DNA of 64,000 bases. Origin: Oscillospiraceae bacterium. GTDB taxonomy: Bacteria; Bacillota; Clostridia; Oscillospirales; Ruminococcaceae. The notes below the pieces were generated by a model. The model searched no databases. It was not told where the DNA came from and saw nothing but the letters and a program-made list of their open reading frames with translations. Below, piece by piece: positions 21,896-31,688 of the stretch. Position 1 is the first letter of the stretch. Every line of letters starts with the position of its first letter. The translations under genes were made by a program, and so were the position numbers. The stretch is taken from the NCBI GenBank assembly GCA_009783695.1, contig WRCY01000003.1:27512-91511 (forward strand). Reading direction: 5' to 3'.

Positions 21896-22836
21896 TGAAC
21901 TTTTCACACACGAGCGTGCTTCTGCGGGAAAGCATAAGTGCACTGGCGGTAATGCCGCAAGGCGTTTATATAGACTGTACTGTCGGGGGCGGAGGACACA
22001 GCCTTGAGATTGCTAAGCTTCTGAACTTCCAATTGGACGGCTGTCTCTTCTGCCTCGACAAGGACAGACAGGCATTAGATGCCGCGCGTGAGCGGCTGCG
22101 CGATTATCCCGCGGTTTTTATTAACGACTGCTTCTCTAACATAAAAGCACAGGCTGCCGTACATGGAATATGCTGCGCAGACGGCATTTTAATGGACTTG
22201 GGCGTTTCCTCACACCAGCTCGACACAGGCGGGAGGGGTTTTTCTTTTCATGAGGACGCACCGCTCGATATGCGAATGAATGAACAGCAAAAACTCAGCG
22301 CTTATGACGTTGTAAACAATTACAGCGCGGAAGATTTAATAAGAATTTTGTTTTTATATGGTGAAGAAAAGTTCGCGCGGGGCATAGCCGGCGGTATCGA
22401 AAAAGCGCGTAAAACAGCGCCGATTAAGACAACCGGCGAGCTTGCGGAAATTATCAGGAACAACGTGCCTTTAAAAATACGGCGGGAGAAGAACCCGTGC
22501 CGCAAAACCTTTCAGGCAATACGAATCGAAGTCAACAGCGAGCTTGAAGCGCTTAAAACCGCGCTCCCCGATGCGTTTGAGCTGCTGGGTACGGGCGGCA
22601 GGCTGGCAATTATTTCGTTCCACTCGCTCGAAGACAGAATCGTGAAGAATTATTTTAAGGAGCTTGCAACGGGCTGTATCTGCCCTCCGGATTTCCCGGT
22701 CTGTACCTGCGGCAGTACCCCCAGGGGCAGGCTCGTAAGCAGAAAGCCGCTCGTCCCGGCGGAAGCCGAGCTTGCTGCGAACAACCGCAGCAGAAGCGCA
22801 AAGCTGCGCGTGATAGAGAAATTACCGACAAATTGA
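21892..22836 (+). CDS. rsmH: 16S rRNA (cytosine(1402)-N(4))-methyltransferase
   Basis: SVLLRESISAL, DCTVGGGGHSLEIAK, GILMDLGVSSHQLD, IISFHSLEDRIVKNYFKE. Confidence 0.97.
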   Translation: MMNFSHTSVLLRESISALAVMPQGVYIDCTVGGGGHSLEIAKLLNFQLDGCLFCLDKDRQALDAARERLRDYPAVFINDCFSNIKAQAAVHGICCADGILMDLGVSSHQLDTGGRGFSFHEDAPLDMRMNEQQKLSAYDVVNNYSAEDLIRILFLYGEEKFARGIAGGIEKARKTAPIKTTGELAEIIRNNVPLKIRREKNPCRKTFQAIRIEVNSELEALKTALPDAFELLGTGGRLAIISFHSLEDRIVKNYFKELATGCICPPDFPVCTCGSTPRGRLVSRKPLVPAEAELAANNRSRSAKLRVIEKLPTN

Positions 22837-23061
22837 GATATATACAAAAAGAAGAAGAGTAAACACCGCAAAGAGAGAAAACCAAAACGGCGAGAGAATC
22901 GCAACCGTGGGCGAACACGTTTTTCGTACTTTCGTGTTCGCCCGCAAAAAACAAGGGGCGAACAGTTCGCATCGCAAAAACAAAAGGCGAACAATCCGCA
23001 CCGTAAAATCCATGAAAAAAACAGAAAAAGAAAAAGAGTAAAAAAATTGGGGGATTTAAAA

Positions 23062-23562
23062 ATGCTGGTACCTAACAGAACCAGCGCGGCTTATGATTTC
23101 GCGCTGTTTGAAAGCCAGGAGAAAGAAAAAGAAAACGAAAACCGGAACACCCGCATGAAAATCAAAGATGCCGCTGTGCGCTACTCGGCTTCAAGGAGCG
23201 GAAGTATTTTTAAAATTCTGCTTGCTGCGATTTGCGCGGTTATGCTGCCGATTTATTACCTTTCGAGCAAGGTGGAGTCGTCGGAGCTTTCGGGAATGAT
23301 TAACCGGGTGCAGCTTGAGCTTGAGCAGGCGCACAGCGATAATCTGCGGCTTCAGGCGGAGCTCGACAGCATTGTCACGACGTCGAGGGTGGACGATTTT
23401 GCGCAGAACGAGCTCGGCATGCAAAAAATAACAACGGCGCAGGGCATGCACATTTCCCTTAATACAGGCGGAACTACGGAAATTTCGGGCGATATCGGCG
23501 GCGCAGCTTCGGCAATATCGAAATGGTTTTCGGGCGTGCTGGAATATTTGGGATTTTTATAA
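23062..23562 (+). CDS. ftsL: FtsL/DivIC-like cell division protein
   Basis: Single TM helix followed by coiled coil, position between rsmH and ftsI in dcw cluster. Confidence 0.7.
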   Translation: MLVPNRTSAAYDFALFESQEKEKENENRNTRMKIKDAAVRYSASRSGSIFKILLAAICAVMLPIYYLSSKVESSELSGMINRVQLELEQAHSDNLRLQAELDSIVTTSRVDDFAQNELGMQKITTAQGMHISLNTGGTTEISGDIGGAASAISKWFSGVLEYLGFL

Positions 23563-23589
23563 AATATATTTAAACATAGACAAGCGGTA

Positions 23590-23705
23590 GTCAATTAATA
23601 ATTTACAATTAATAATTATGGAGTTCGCTTCGCGAACAGTTTTTAAATATGTCGCGCATTGCGCGGCACCACAATTGTTCATTATTAATTATTAATTGAG
23701 TCGGA
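23590..23705. repeat. AT-rich inverted-repeat element upstream of ftsI
   Basis: TCAATTAATAATT at left and its reverse complement AATTATTAATTGA at right, enclosing GTTCGCttcGCGAAC and a GCGCattGCGC hairpin. Confidence 0.65.
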
Positions 23706-23711
23706 GGTGCA

Positions 23712-26153
23712 ATGACAAGGTCGCAGGAAAACTTATTACCGACAAACTCCATGAAGAAAAAACTTTTCTTCGGGGTATTTTTGCTTATTATCTTTATGAC
23801 GTTTTATATATGCGCGCAGCTTTTCGACGTAGCCGTTGTAAACGCCGAGTATTATCGTGCAAAAGCAAACGCGCAGCAGCTCCGCGGCTTTACGATTCCC
23901 GCCAACCGCGGGACTATTTTCGACCGTAACGGTAAAATTCTCGCACAAAGCAAAACCGTATGGACGATTGTTTTATCCCCGAATGTAATCCGTGAAAACA
24001 GTGAAACGTATCAGACGCAGCGCAGCAACGCGGCGTGGCGTGAATACAGAAGAGACCGCGAAGCGGGTCTTCCCGCCTTTATGCCCATTGACGGCATGGT
24101 TTACTGCGAGGCGACGGAAATCAGCAATGCGCTCGCCGATATATTCGGCTTGGAGTTTAACGAGGTTTACACTAAAATCATGCAGTCTGACAGCGGTTAT
24201 GAAATTGTTTTCCGGCAGGCGGAGAAAGCCGAGGTTGACAGGCTTAATGAGTTTAAAATAGAACAAGGCATAGGATATTATTCGGTAATTGCGCTCGAGG
24301 ACACAATGCGCATTTATCCCAACGGCTCGCTTGCCGCCGCTGTTATTGGTTTTACAAACTTCGATAATATCGGCGTTTACGGCATTGAGGCATATTATGA
24401 CGATTATCTGCAGGGCACGGACGGGCGTTTTGAGATGGCGCGCGACGCTAATAATAATCCTATGCCTTTTGACTTTGAAAAACGTTTCGAGGCGCAGAAC
24501 GGGCACAGCCTGTATCTTACAATCGATGAGGTAATACAGCATTATCTCGAGAAGAATCTCGAGCTCGCCGTTTCGCAGCACCAGCCCGACAACCGCGCAA
24601 CCGGCATAATCATGGACGCCAAGACGGGCGCAATACTTGCTATGGCGACTTATCCGAGCTTTAACCTTAACGAGCCGGCGGTGCTTTCGGACTTTGATAT
24701 TTCAAGGCTCGCGGATATGCGCGAAGAAAAAGTTAATGAATTCCTTATCCTCAACGGTCTTGCGGCGGGCACGGAAGCAGACCTGAGCGCAGAACAGATT
24801 GAAAGATTAGACAGCGAAATGAGGGAGCAGCGGCTTGTAATGCGCGAGACGCAGTGGAAGAACAAAGCCGTAAGCGAGCTTTATTTCCCCGGCTCTGTTT
24901 TTAAGGTTATAACGCTTGCTTCCGCCCTTGAGGAGCATTTGGTGAATCTCGGAACCGGCTTCTTCTGCGGCGGCGTCGTTGAAATCGCGGGCGAGAAAGT
25001 CCACTGCTGGAGAACCAGCGGGCACGGGCAGATTAACGGCATTACGGACGCGATTACGCTGTCCTGCAACCCTGCGTTCATCAGAATGGGGCAGTCGCTC
25101 GGAGTTCAGAAGTTCAGCGATTATTTCGATGCTTTCGGCTTCACGAGGCGCACAGGCATAGACCTGCCCGGAGAGTCCGGCTCACTTTTCAGAAGCCGCG
25201 ATGTTATGACTACGCTTGACCTTTCGGTTTCTTCAATCGGGCAGGTGAATAAAATAACGCCGCTGCAGATGATAACGGCGTATGCAGCGACAGTGAACGG
25301 CGGGTATTTGGTGACGCCGTACGTAGTCGCTCAAATCGTTGACAATGACGGTAACGTTGTCCGCAGCACTGCGCCGCAGGTAAGGCGGCAGGTAATCAGC
25401 GAGGAAACATCGGCGCTCATGCGGCAGATTTTAGAAGATGTCGTGTCGGTGAACGGCGGGAGCAACGCTTATATCGCAGGTTACAGAATCGGCGGAAAGA
25501 GCGGAACAAGCCAGAGAATCGACCATGCCGACTTCGTTAACAAGGAAACTTATGTCGGCTCGTTTGGCGCGTTCACGCCCTCGAACGACCCGGAAATAAT
25601 AATGCTCGTAATGATGGACGGCGTCGCGCCTCCCGGGCTGTATTACGGAAGCGCGGTGGCGGCGCCCGTAGTTTCGGAGGTGTTCCGTGAAACGCTGCCG
25701 TATCTTGAAATATTCCAGACACAGCTGAGCGAAGAGGAGCTGGAGCTGCAAAACGTGATTATACCCTATCTCGTAGGCATGACAAGGAGCGAGGCGGCGC
25801 TGAAGCTCGCAGCAGACGGCTTGAATTACAAGTTTATCGGAGAAGAATCCGGCAATACCGTGCTCTACACCGTCCCGACTTACGGCGTGCCGATTGCACG
25901 AAGCGGCAGGGTAATCGTGTATTTGTCAGAAGAAGATTATACCACGGGTATTGTGCCTAACGTAATCGGGCTTACGCTCGCACAGGCGAACGAGAGAATC
26001 ACGAACGCAGGATTAAACATAAGGCTGACGGGCGGTGCAATCAACAACGCCCGGGCTACAGCGTTCGTGCAAGGCATAGAGGCGGGGGAAGAAGTACCCG
26101 CGGGAACGGTGGTTGAGGTTGAATTCAGATTCGTCGATGGGCATACAGGCTAA
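23712..26153 (+). CDS. ftsI: penicillin-binding transpeptidase with two C-terminal PASTA domains (FtsI/SpoVD/PBP2x type)
   Basis: RGTIFDRNGKILAQS, FPGSVFKVITLASALE (SxxK), GGKSGTSQRI (KSG), PASTA-like VPNVIGLTLAQANERITNAGL. Confidence 0.93.
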   Translation: MTRSQENLLPTNSMKKKLFFGVFLLIIFMTFYICAQLFDVAVVNAEYYRAKANAQQLRGFTIPANRGTIFDRNGKILAQSKTVWTIVLSPNVIRENSETYQTQRSNAAWREYRRDREAGLPAFMPIDGMVYCEATEISNALADIFGLEFNEVYTKIMQSDSGYEIVFRQAEKAEVDRLNEFKIEQGIGYYSVIALEDTMRIYPNGSLAAAVIGFTNFDNIGVYGIEAYYDDYLQGTDGRFEMARDANNNPMPFDFEKRFEAQNGHSLYLTIDEVIQHYLEKNLELAVSQHQPDNRATGIIMDAKTGAILAMATYPSFNLNEPAVLSDFDISRLADMREEKVNEFLILNGLAAGTEADLSAEQIERLDSEMREQRLVMRETQWKNKAVSELYFPGSVFKVITLASALEEHLVNLGTGFFCGGVVEIAGEKVHCWRTSGHGQINGITDAITLSCNPAFIRMGQSLGVQKFSDYFDAFGFTRRTGIDLPGESGSLFRSRDVMTTLDLSVSSIGQVNKITPLQMITAYAATVNGGYLVTPYVVAQIVDNDGNVVRSTAPQVRRQVISEETSALMRQILEDVVSVNGGSNAYIAGYRIGGKSGTSQRIDHADFVNKETYVGSFGAFTPSNDPEIIMLVMMDGVAPPGLYYGSAVAAPVVSEVFRETLPYLEIFQTQLSEEELELQNVIIPYLVGMTRSEAALKLAADGLNYKFIGEESGNTVLYTVPTYGVPIARSGRVIVYLSEEDYTTGIVPNVIGLTLAQANERITNAGLNIRLTGGAINNARATAFVQGIEAGEEVPAGTVVEVEFRFVDGHTG

Positions 26154-26180
26154 TTAATAATGAATAAGGAATAATGAATA

Positions 26181-27599
26181 GTGAAAATATTTGATTCAGA
26201 AGTTACAGGAATAACTGATGATTCGCGTGAAATTACGGCGGGAAATATTTTCGTTTGCATAAAAGGCGCTCATTTCGACGGGCATGATGCAGCTAGGGAA
26301 ATGCTTGAAAAGGGAGCGGCGGCTATTATAGCCGAGCGGGACTTGGGGCTTGAAAAGCAAATAATAGTCCCGAACACCCGCAGGGAGCTCGCAAGGCTTG
26401 CCTCGGAGTTCTGCGGAAACCCCACAAAAGACTTAAAACTCGTCGCCGCGACCGGCACTAACGGTAAAAGCACGGTAATCGCGCTGATAAAGCATATTCT
26501 TGAGGTCGGGGGAAGAAAAGTTGCTTCAATCGGAACTGTGGGTTATGATACGTGCGGGAAAACTTACGAGGCGAAGCTGACCGTTCCCCGGCAGACGGAG
26601 CTGTATAAGCTGTTCCGTGAAGCCGCTGACAACGGCGCGGAGTACTGCGTGGCGGAGGCGTCGTCGCAGGCGCTCGCGCAGGAAAGATTCGCAGAGGAAG
26701 TTTTTGAATGTGCAGTTTTTACGAATCTTACGCAAGACCATTTAGATTGGCACGGGACGATGGAGAATTATTTTCTCGCAAAGCGCGCGCTGTTCGACAT
26801 GACTAAAAGCGCAGTAGTGTGCATAGACGACAAATACGGCGAAAGGCTTGTTAAATATATTCAAAGTGAATACAATTATCCTGTTATAACCTACTCTGCG
26901 AAAGACTTCGCGGACTGTTATGCAGTGAATATAAAGTCTGCCGGCGCGGAGGTATCGTACTGGTTTTCATCTGCAGGGGAGGAGAAGTCGTTCCCCTTGA
27001 AGCTCAGGATACCCGGTCTATATAATGTTGCGAATTCAATTGCGGCGATTGCGGCTTGCGCGCAGCTTGATGTTCCGCTTGATGAAGCGGTGGAAGCGCT
27101 TTCGGATTTTAAAGGCGTGCGGGGCAGAAGCGAGGTTATCTATAGCGGCGAGTTTACGGTAATATGCGACTATGCGCATACCGAGGACGCGCTTAATAAA
27201 TTTTTATCAAGTATTAAAAATATCACCTGTAATGAGGGACGAGGTTCTCGGCTAATATGCGTGTTCGGTGCGCCGGGCGAGCGCGACATAGCAAAACGCC
27301 CGCTTATGGGTGAAGCCGCAGACAAGTATGCAGACTATATAATCATAACCTCCGACAATCCGCGGTTTGAAGATGAAAGCGAAATAATCGAGCAGGTCGC
27401 GGAAGGAATAAAAAACACGCCTTTCGAGAAATTTACGGACAGAAAAGAAGCTATTGAAGCGGCAGTAAAAATGGCGCAGAAGGACGACATAATCGCACTC
27501 TGCGGAAAAGGACATGAAACGTATCAGGCTATAAAAGGCAAGGATTTGCCTTTTGATGAGCGTGAAATTGTAAAGGGTTTGTTTGGGCTTGAAAAATAA
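26181..27599 (+). CDS. murE: UDP-N-acetylmuramoyl-L-alanyl-D-glutamate--2,6-diaminopimelate ligase
   Basis: VAATGTNGKSTV P-loop, DNPRFEDE (DNPR motif of meso-DAP-specific MurE). Confidence 0.93.
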   Translation: MKIFDSEVTGITDDSREITAGNIFVCIKGAHFDGHDAAREMLEKGAAAIIAERDLGLEKQIIVPNTRRELARLASEFCGNPTKDLKLVAATGTNGKSTVIALIKHILEVGGRKVASIGTVGYDTCGKTYEAKLTVPRQTELYKLFREAADNGAEYCVAEASSQALAQERFAEEVFECAVFTNLTQDHLDWHGTMENYFLAKRALFDMTKSAVVCIDDKYGERLVKYIQSEYNYPVITYSAKDFADCYAVNIKSAGAEVSYWFSSAGEEKSFPLKLRIPGLYNVANSIAAIAACAQLDVPLDEAVEALSDFKGVRGRSEVIYSGEFTVICDYAHTEDALNKFLSSIKNITCNEGRGSRLICVFGAPGERDIAKRPLMGEAADKYADYIIITSDNPRFEDESEIIEQVAEGIKNTPFEKFTDRKEAIEAAVKMAQKDDIIALCGKGHETYQAIKGKDLPFDEREIVKGLFGLEK

Positions 27600-27600
27600 C

Positions 27601-27728
27601 CTGCCTAACCGGAGAAAATGTCGCTTTCATACGTAAAAGTTAGAAAGGGGCTTGGTGAAAGTTTGAAAATAAAACAACTGAATCGGGAAAATGCTGTTTT
27701 CATTATTCATTTGTGAAGAAAGGACTTA
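27601..27728 (+). repeat. dispersed 5' leader repeat before mraY (one degenerate plus one good copy)
   Basis: aaccggagaaaatgtcgctttcatac...agaaaggggctt then tgaatcgggaaaatgctgttttcat...gtgaagaaaggacttaatg. Confidence 0.9.
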
Positions 27729-28760
27729 ATGAAAATAAATATGGATTTGACTACTAACATTACTGTTGCGGCTATTGCACTCGCAGTTACGGCTGTGCTG
27801 GGGTTTTTAATCATTCCGGCTCTGCGCCGTCTAAAATACGGGCAAACTATTCTCGACATCGGGCCCGCCTGGCACAAGGACACAAAGCAGGGAACGCCGA
27901 CTATGGGCGGGATTATGTTCATAACCGGCTCAGTGGCTGCGTTTAGCGCGGGGCTTGGTATTCTGTCGGGGAAAGGTTTTATCGACCTTTCGGAATTCGC
28001 CGGCAGAAAAGAATTTTTTGCAAGCATTTCCGGTATGCTCATGGCGCTGTTCTTTGCGTTTGTCGGCTTCCTTGACGATTATATAAAAGTGCGCAAGAAG
28101 CGCAACGAGGGGCTCACGGCAAACCAGAAGATTATCATGCAGATTATGATTATCGCAGCATACTTCACGGCGCGGATAATTTCGGGCGATACATCAACCG
28201 TAATTGCTTTTCCTTTTCTCGGGCAGCTTGATTTATGGTATTTTTACTATGTAATCATGGGACTTGTAATTTTGTATCTCGTAAATGCCGTGAACCTTAC
28301 CGACGGGCTTGACGGGCTTTGCGGGAGCGTGACGCTTGTGTACTGTACGGTGTTTATGGTTATTTGTTCGATACTGGGATTCACCGGGCTTTCTGTGCTT
28401 GCGGTCGCTGTTGCCGGGGGATGCCTGGGCTTTTTGATTTGGAACTTCCACCCGGCGAGAGTCTTTATGGGGGATACAGGCTCGATGTTTCTCGGCGGCA
28501 TTGTCTGCGCGCTCGGAATCGGTGCGGGAGCGGAAATAATCATGATTGTTGCGGCTGCGGTTTATATATGGGAAGCATTGACCGTGGTTATACAGGTGAC
28601 TTACTTTAAGATTACAAAAGGCAGGCGGCTGTTCAAGATGACGCCGATTCACCACAGTTTTGAAATCAGCGGCTGGAAAGAAACGCGGATAGTATTGTTG
28701 TTTATTATGATTGCAGTGATTGCGGGGGTTTGCGCGATATTACTCACTAAAGGAATGTAA
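27729..28760 (+). CDS. mraY: phospho-N-acetylmuramoyl-pentapeptide-transferase (start may be the in-frame ATG at 27741)
   Basis: KQGTPTMGGIMF, FVGFLDDYIKVRKKRNEGLTANQKI, NLTDGLDGL, MTPIHHSFE. Confidence 0.97.
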   Translation: MKINMDLTTNITVAAIALAVTAVLGFLIIPALRRLKYGQTILDIGPAWHKDTKQGTPTMGGIMFITGSVAAFSAGLGILSGKGFIDLSEFAGRKEFFASISGMLMALFFAFVGFLDDYIKVRKKRNEGLTANQKIIMQIMIIAAYFTARIISGDTSTVIAFPFLGQLDLWYFYYVIMGLVILYLVNAVNLTDGLDGLCGSVTLVYCTVFMVICSILGFTGLSVLAVAVAGGCLGFLIWNFHPARVFMGDTGSMFLGGIVCALGIGAGAEIIMIVAAAVYIWEALTVVIQVTYFKITKGRRLFKMTPIHHSFEISGWKETRIVLLFIMIAVIAGVCAILLTKGM

Positions 28761-28767
28761 TAAAAGC

Positions 28768-28824
28768 TTGAAAACAAGGTCTTGAAAAATGCTAAAGTAT
28801 TTTTCAAATTAACTGATTATATAA
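28768..28824. repeat. short derivative (one end) of the hairpin element family between mraY and ftsW
   Basis: TTGAAAAATGCtaaaGTATTTTTCAAATTAACTGATTATATA. Confidence 0.65.
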
Positions 28825-28882
28825 AACTTGGTAAATGATACTTTTCATTCTTTCGTTTGCGAAGAAAGGACTTATTGAAAAT
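28825..28882 (+). repeat. dispersed 5' leader repeat (5'-shortened) before ftsW
   Basis: aacttggtaaatgatacttttcattctttcgtttgcgaagaaaggacttattgaaaatATG. Confidence 0.85.
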
Positions 28883-30253
28883 ATGCAGAGCAGTGCACGA
28901 AAAACCGAACAGAGCAGTACGACGAGGGTCATGCCGCCGACTTCGCCCGAAAGGGAAACGAGGTTAGCGCAAGCCCGCGCAATGGAAGAGGCATTGGAAA
29001 AAACTGCTCGTCCGCGCCGCACTCTCAGACGCCCCACGCCCAATCACACAAAAAAAATACTGCCGTCGGCTTCCGGCGCGGCTGCGATTGCGCCGAAGGA
29101 AATGCGCAAGAAAATGAAAGACCGTGTGAAACCCCGGCGCGAACGGCTCGCACGGTTTGACTTCCCGTTTTTCACAATCGTTATAGTTTTGCTCGCATTC
29201 GGAATTGTCACGATGTTCTCGGCGAGCTATGCGTTCGCCTACCGCGAACACGGCGACAGCTACCATTTCGTGGCAAGACAGCTTAGGTTCATCGGTGCGG
29301 GGCTTGTCGCGATGATTATACTTTCGCGCGTTAATTACCGCCTGATGTGTAATAAGTACATCGTCAGAATCGGTGCCGGGGCGGCGCTGGGAGTAATGGC
29401 TTTCGTAGCGCTCGCGGGCAGGGTTCAGGGCGGAGCGGGCCGCTGGATTGAAATCGGCGGAACGATGGTGCAGCCGTCCGAAACCTTAAAATTTGCGGTA
29501 ATAGTTGTATTTGCATATTGGATGCACACGCATTACAGCAAGCTTGATAAATTCAAGCAGGGCTTTCTTCCCATATTTATGTTTCTGATGGTTTCCTGTC
29601 TGCTGATGATTCTTCAGCCGCACTTGTCGGGTACAATTATAATCTTCACAATCGGCTTCATCATGATGTTTATCGGAGACTGTAAAATCAAACACATCGC
29701 TCTGACGCTGCTCGCGTTTGCAGTGCTGGGCGGGCTTGCGATTATAGCGATGGACGCGATGGGGCTTGACTATTTTAACTCACGAATCTTAAGCTGGCAA
29801 AACCCCGAAGCCGACATAAGAGGCGATACGTTCCAGACCTATCAGTCGCTGATTACAATAGGCTCGGGCGGGATTTTCGGGCTCGGGCTCGGGAACTCAA
29901 GGCAGAAGTACGCCTATCTCCCCGCCTCGCACAACGACTTCATCTTCTCGATTATCTGCGAGGAGCTCGGTTTTATCGGCGCGATTGTGGTTATACTGCT
30001 GTTTGTGCTTTTTGTTGCACGCGGGTTTTATATCGCTGTCTGCGCGCGGGATAAGTTCGGGATGCTGCTCGCGGCGGGAATCACGTCGCAGCTCGGGGTT
30101 CAGGCGCTGCTCAACATCGGCGTTGTTACCAACGCCGTGCCGAACACGGGCATTTCGCTGCCGTTTTTCAGCTACGGCGGCTCGGCGCTGATGATGCAGC
30201 TCGCGGGTATCGGCGTCGTGCTTAACATCTCACGGAAGGCAGCGATTGAATGA
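28883..30253 (+). CDS. ftsW: SEDS family glycosyltransferase FtsW with a ~95 aa basic N-terminal extension
   Basis: MFSASYAFAY, SRVNYRLM, QPSETLKFAVI, QPHLSGTIII, GLGLGNSRQKYAYLPASHNDFIFSIICEELGF, PFFSYGGSALM. Confidence 0.94.
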   Translation: MQSSARKTEQSSTTRVMPPTSPERETRLAQARAMEEALEKTARPRRTLRRPTPNHTKKILPSASGAAAIAPKEMRKKMKDRVKPRRERLARFDFPFFTIVIVLLAFGIVTMFSASYAFAYREHGDSYHFVARQLRFIGAGLVAMIILSRVNYRLMCNKYIVRIGAGAALGVMAFVALAGRVQGGAGRWIEIGGTMVQPSETLKFAVIVVFAYWMHTHYSKLDKFKQGFLPIFMFLMVSCLLMILQPHLSGTIIIFTIGFIMMFIGDCKIKHIALTLLAFAVLGGLAIIAMDAMGLDYFNSRILSWQNPEADIRGDTFQTYQSLITIGSGGIFGLGLGNSRQKYAYLPASHNDFIFSIICEELGFIGAIVVILLFVLFVARGFYIAVCARDKFGMLLAAGITSQLGVQALLNIGVVTNAVPNTGISLPFFSYGGSALMMQLAGIGVVLNISRKAAIE

Positions 30254-31365
30254 GAAAATACTATATTGACAACATACGCTGGCTATGCGTGCTTTTATTG
30301 TTCCCCTATCATACGTTTATGATGTTCAATGCATTTGATGAGAGCTTTTATGTTAAAGGCGCCGATATTGAAACAACAACCCTTATTATGCGCGCCATAT
30401 ATCCATGGCTCATGCCGATTTTATTCCTGGTGGCAGGGCTCAGTTCCGCGTACGCTTTAAATAAGAGAAGTCCGAAGCAGTACATAAAAGAGCGCGTATC
30501 CAAGCTGCTGCTTCCGCTTGTTTTCGGTATATTGATTTTAATTCCTGTGCAGACTTATTTTGCGGAACGGTTTCATAATAATTATACGGGAAATTATTTC
30601 GAGCAGTATATTCTGTTCTTCACAAAACCGACCGACTTATCCGGTTATAACGGCGGCTTTACGCCGGCGCATCTTTGGTTTTTGGCATACCTGTTCGTTA
30701 TTTCACTAATCGCGCTGCCTGTTATGTATCTGTACCAAAAGTCCGTGAAGAAGCTGCCTGTACATAAAATCCCGCTGCCTGTTTTGCTGCTGTTCTTTTT
30801 AGTTCCCGGCTTCGCGCAGATGATTTTTGATATAGCGGGTAAAAGCGTCGGCGAATATACAACGTGGTTTCTGTTCGGATATTTTATTATTTCAAACGGC
30901 AAAGTACAGGAAAAACTCGAAAAACATAGATTCCTTTTACTTGGGCTTTGTCTGCCGTTTATGATTATATGCACTTTTTTTCTGAAAATCCATGAAACAT
31001 TTTTTAATGAAATACTTTTTATTTACGTTGTTATTTATGAAGTAATATATTTCTTCTATGCGTGGACAGCTATTTTAACTATTTTCGGGTTTGCAAAACG
31101 TTATTTAAACTTTGCAAACAAAACCACCTCCTATATGTCGGCTTCGTCTTTCGGCATTTATGTCCTGCATCAGCAGTGGACGGTGATTACGGCTTATTTC
31201 GCGCTAATACTGACGGCGAGCGTGCCGCTTCAAATGGTTTTGATTCTGACGGCGAGCATTGTGTTTACGTTCATAAATTTTGAGGTGTTCAAACGAGTTC
31301 CCGTTACAAGATTCATGTTTGGAATTAAGGAGCATAAAAAAGAAAATGCAGGGAATGAAAAATGA
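30250..31365 (+). CDS. acyltransferase family 3 membrane protein
   Basis: RKYYIDNIRWLCVLLLFPYHTFMMFN start and many TM segments, HLWFLAYLFV motif; ATGA overlap with ftsW. Confidence 0.85.
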   Translation: MRKYYIDNIRWLCVLLLFPYHTFMMFNAFDESFYVKGADIETTTLIMRAIYPWLMPILFLVAGLSSAYALNKRSPKQYIKERVSKLLLPLVFGILILIPVQTYFAERFHNNYTGNYFEQYILFFTKPTDLSGYNGGFTPAHLWFLAYLFVISLIALPVMYLYQKSVKKLPVHKIPLPVLLLFFLVPGFAQMIFDIAGKSVGEYTTWFLFGYFIISNGKVQEKLEKHRFLLLGLCLPFMIICTFFLKIHETFFNEILFIYVVIYEVIYFFYAWTAILTIFGFAKRYLNFANKTTSYMSASSFGIYVLHQQWTVITAYFALILTASVPLQMVLILTASIVFTFINFEVFKRVPVTRFMFGIKEHKKENAGNEK

Positions 31366-31615
31366 TTTAAAAAAGAACAAAAACACCGGTAAAATTAAAG
31401 TCGCAATCCTCACGACGCCGTACAGCGACATAAAAAGCTTCTGCAAGAGAGCAAGCGTTCCCGCGGACGCGCTCGTGCGGCTTGAGAGGACGTGAGCTGA
31501 CGGATACGACTTCGGCGAGGGGCGCATTGACAAAGGCTTTACAGCGAAGCGAACATGGACGGTTTAAGGGAGCTTGCGCAAAGACAGCGTTCGTAATCGG
31601 AGGAATCAAGTTTGA
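31355..31615 (+). pseudogene. possible decayed gene remnant (46 aa ORF 31355-31495 followed by out-of-frame coding-like sequence)
   Basis: Short ORF with TGA stop then GC-rich coding-like sequence in another frame, between acyltransferase and murG. Confidence 0.35.
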
Positions 31616-31688
31616 GAATAACTGATGCTTAGTCGGGGAAAACGGAGCTTTTCATTTCTCTTTTGTGAAGAAAGGACTTAATGAAAAC
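31610..31688 (+). repeat. dispersed 5' leader repeat before murG
   Basis: agtttgagaataactgatgcttagtcggggaaaacggagcttttcat...gtgaagaaaggacttaatgaaaacATG. Confidence 0.95.
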
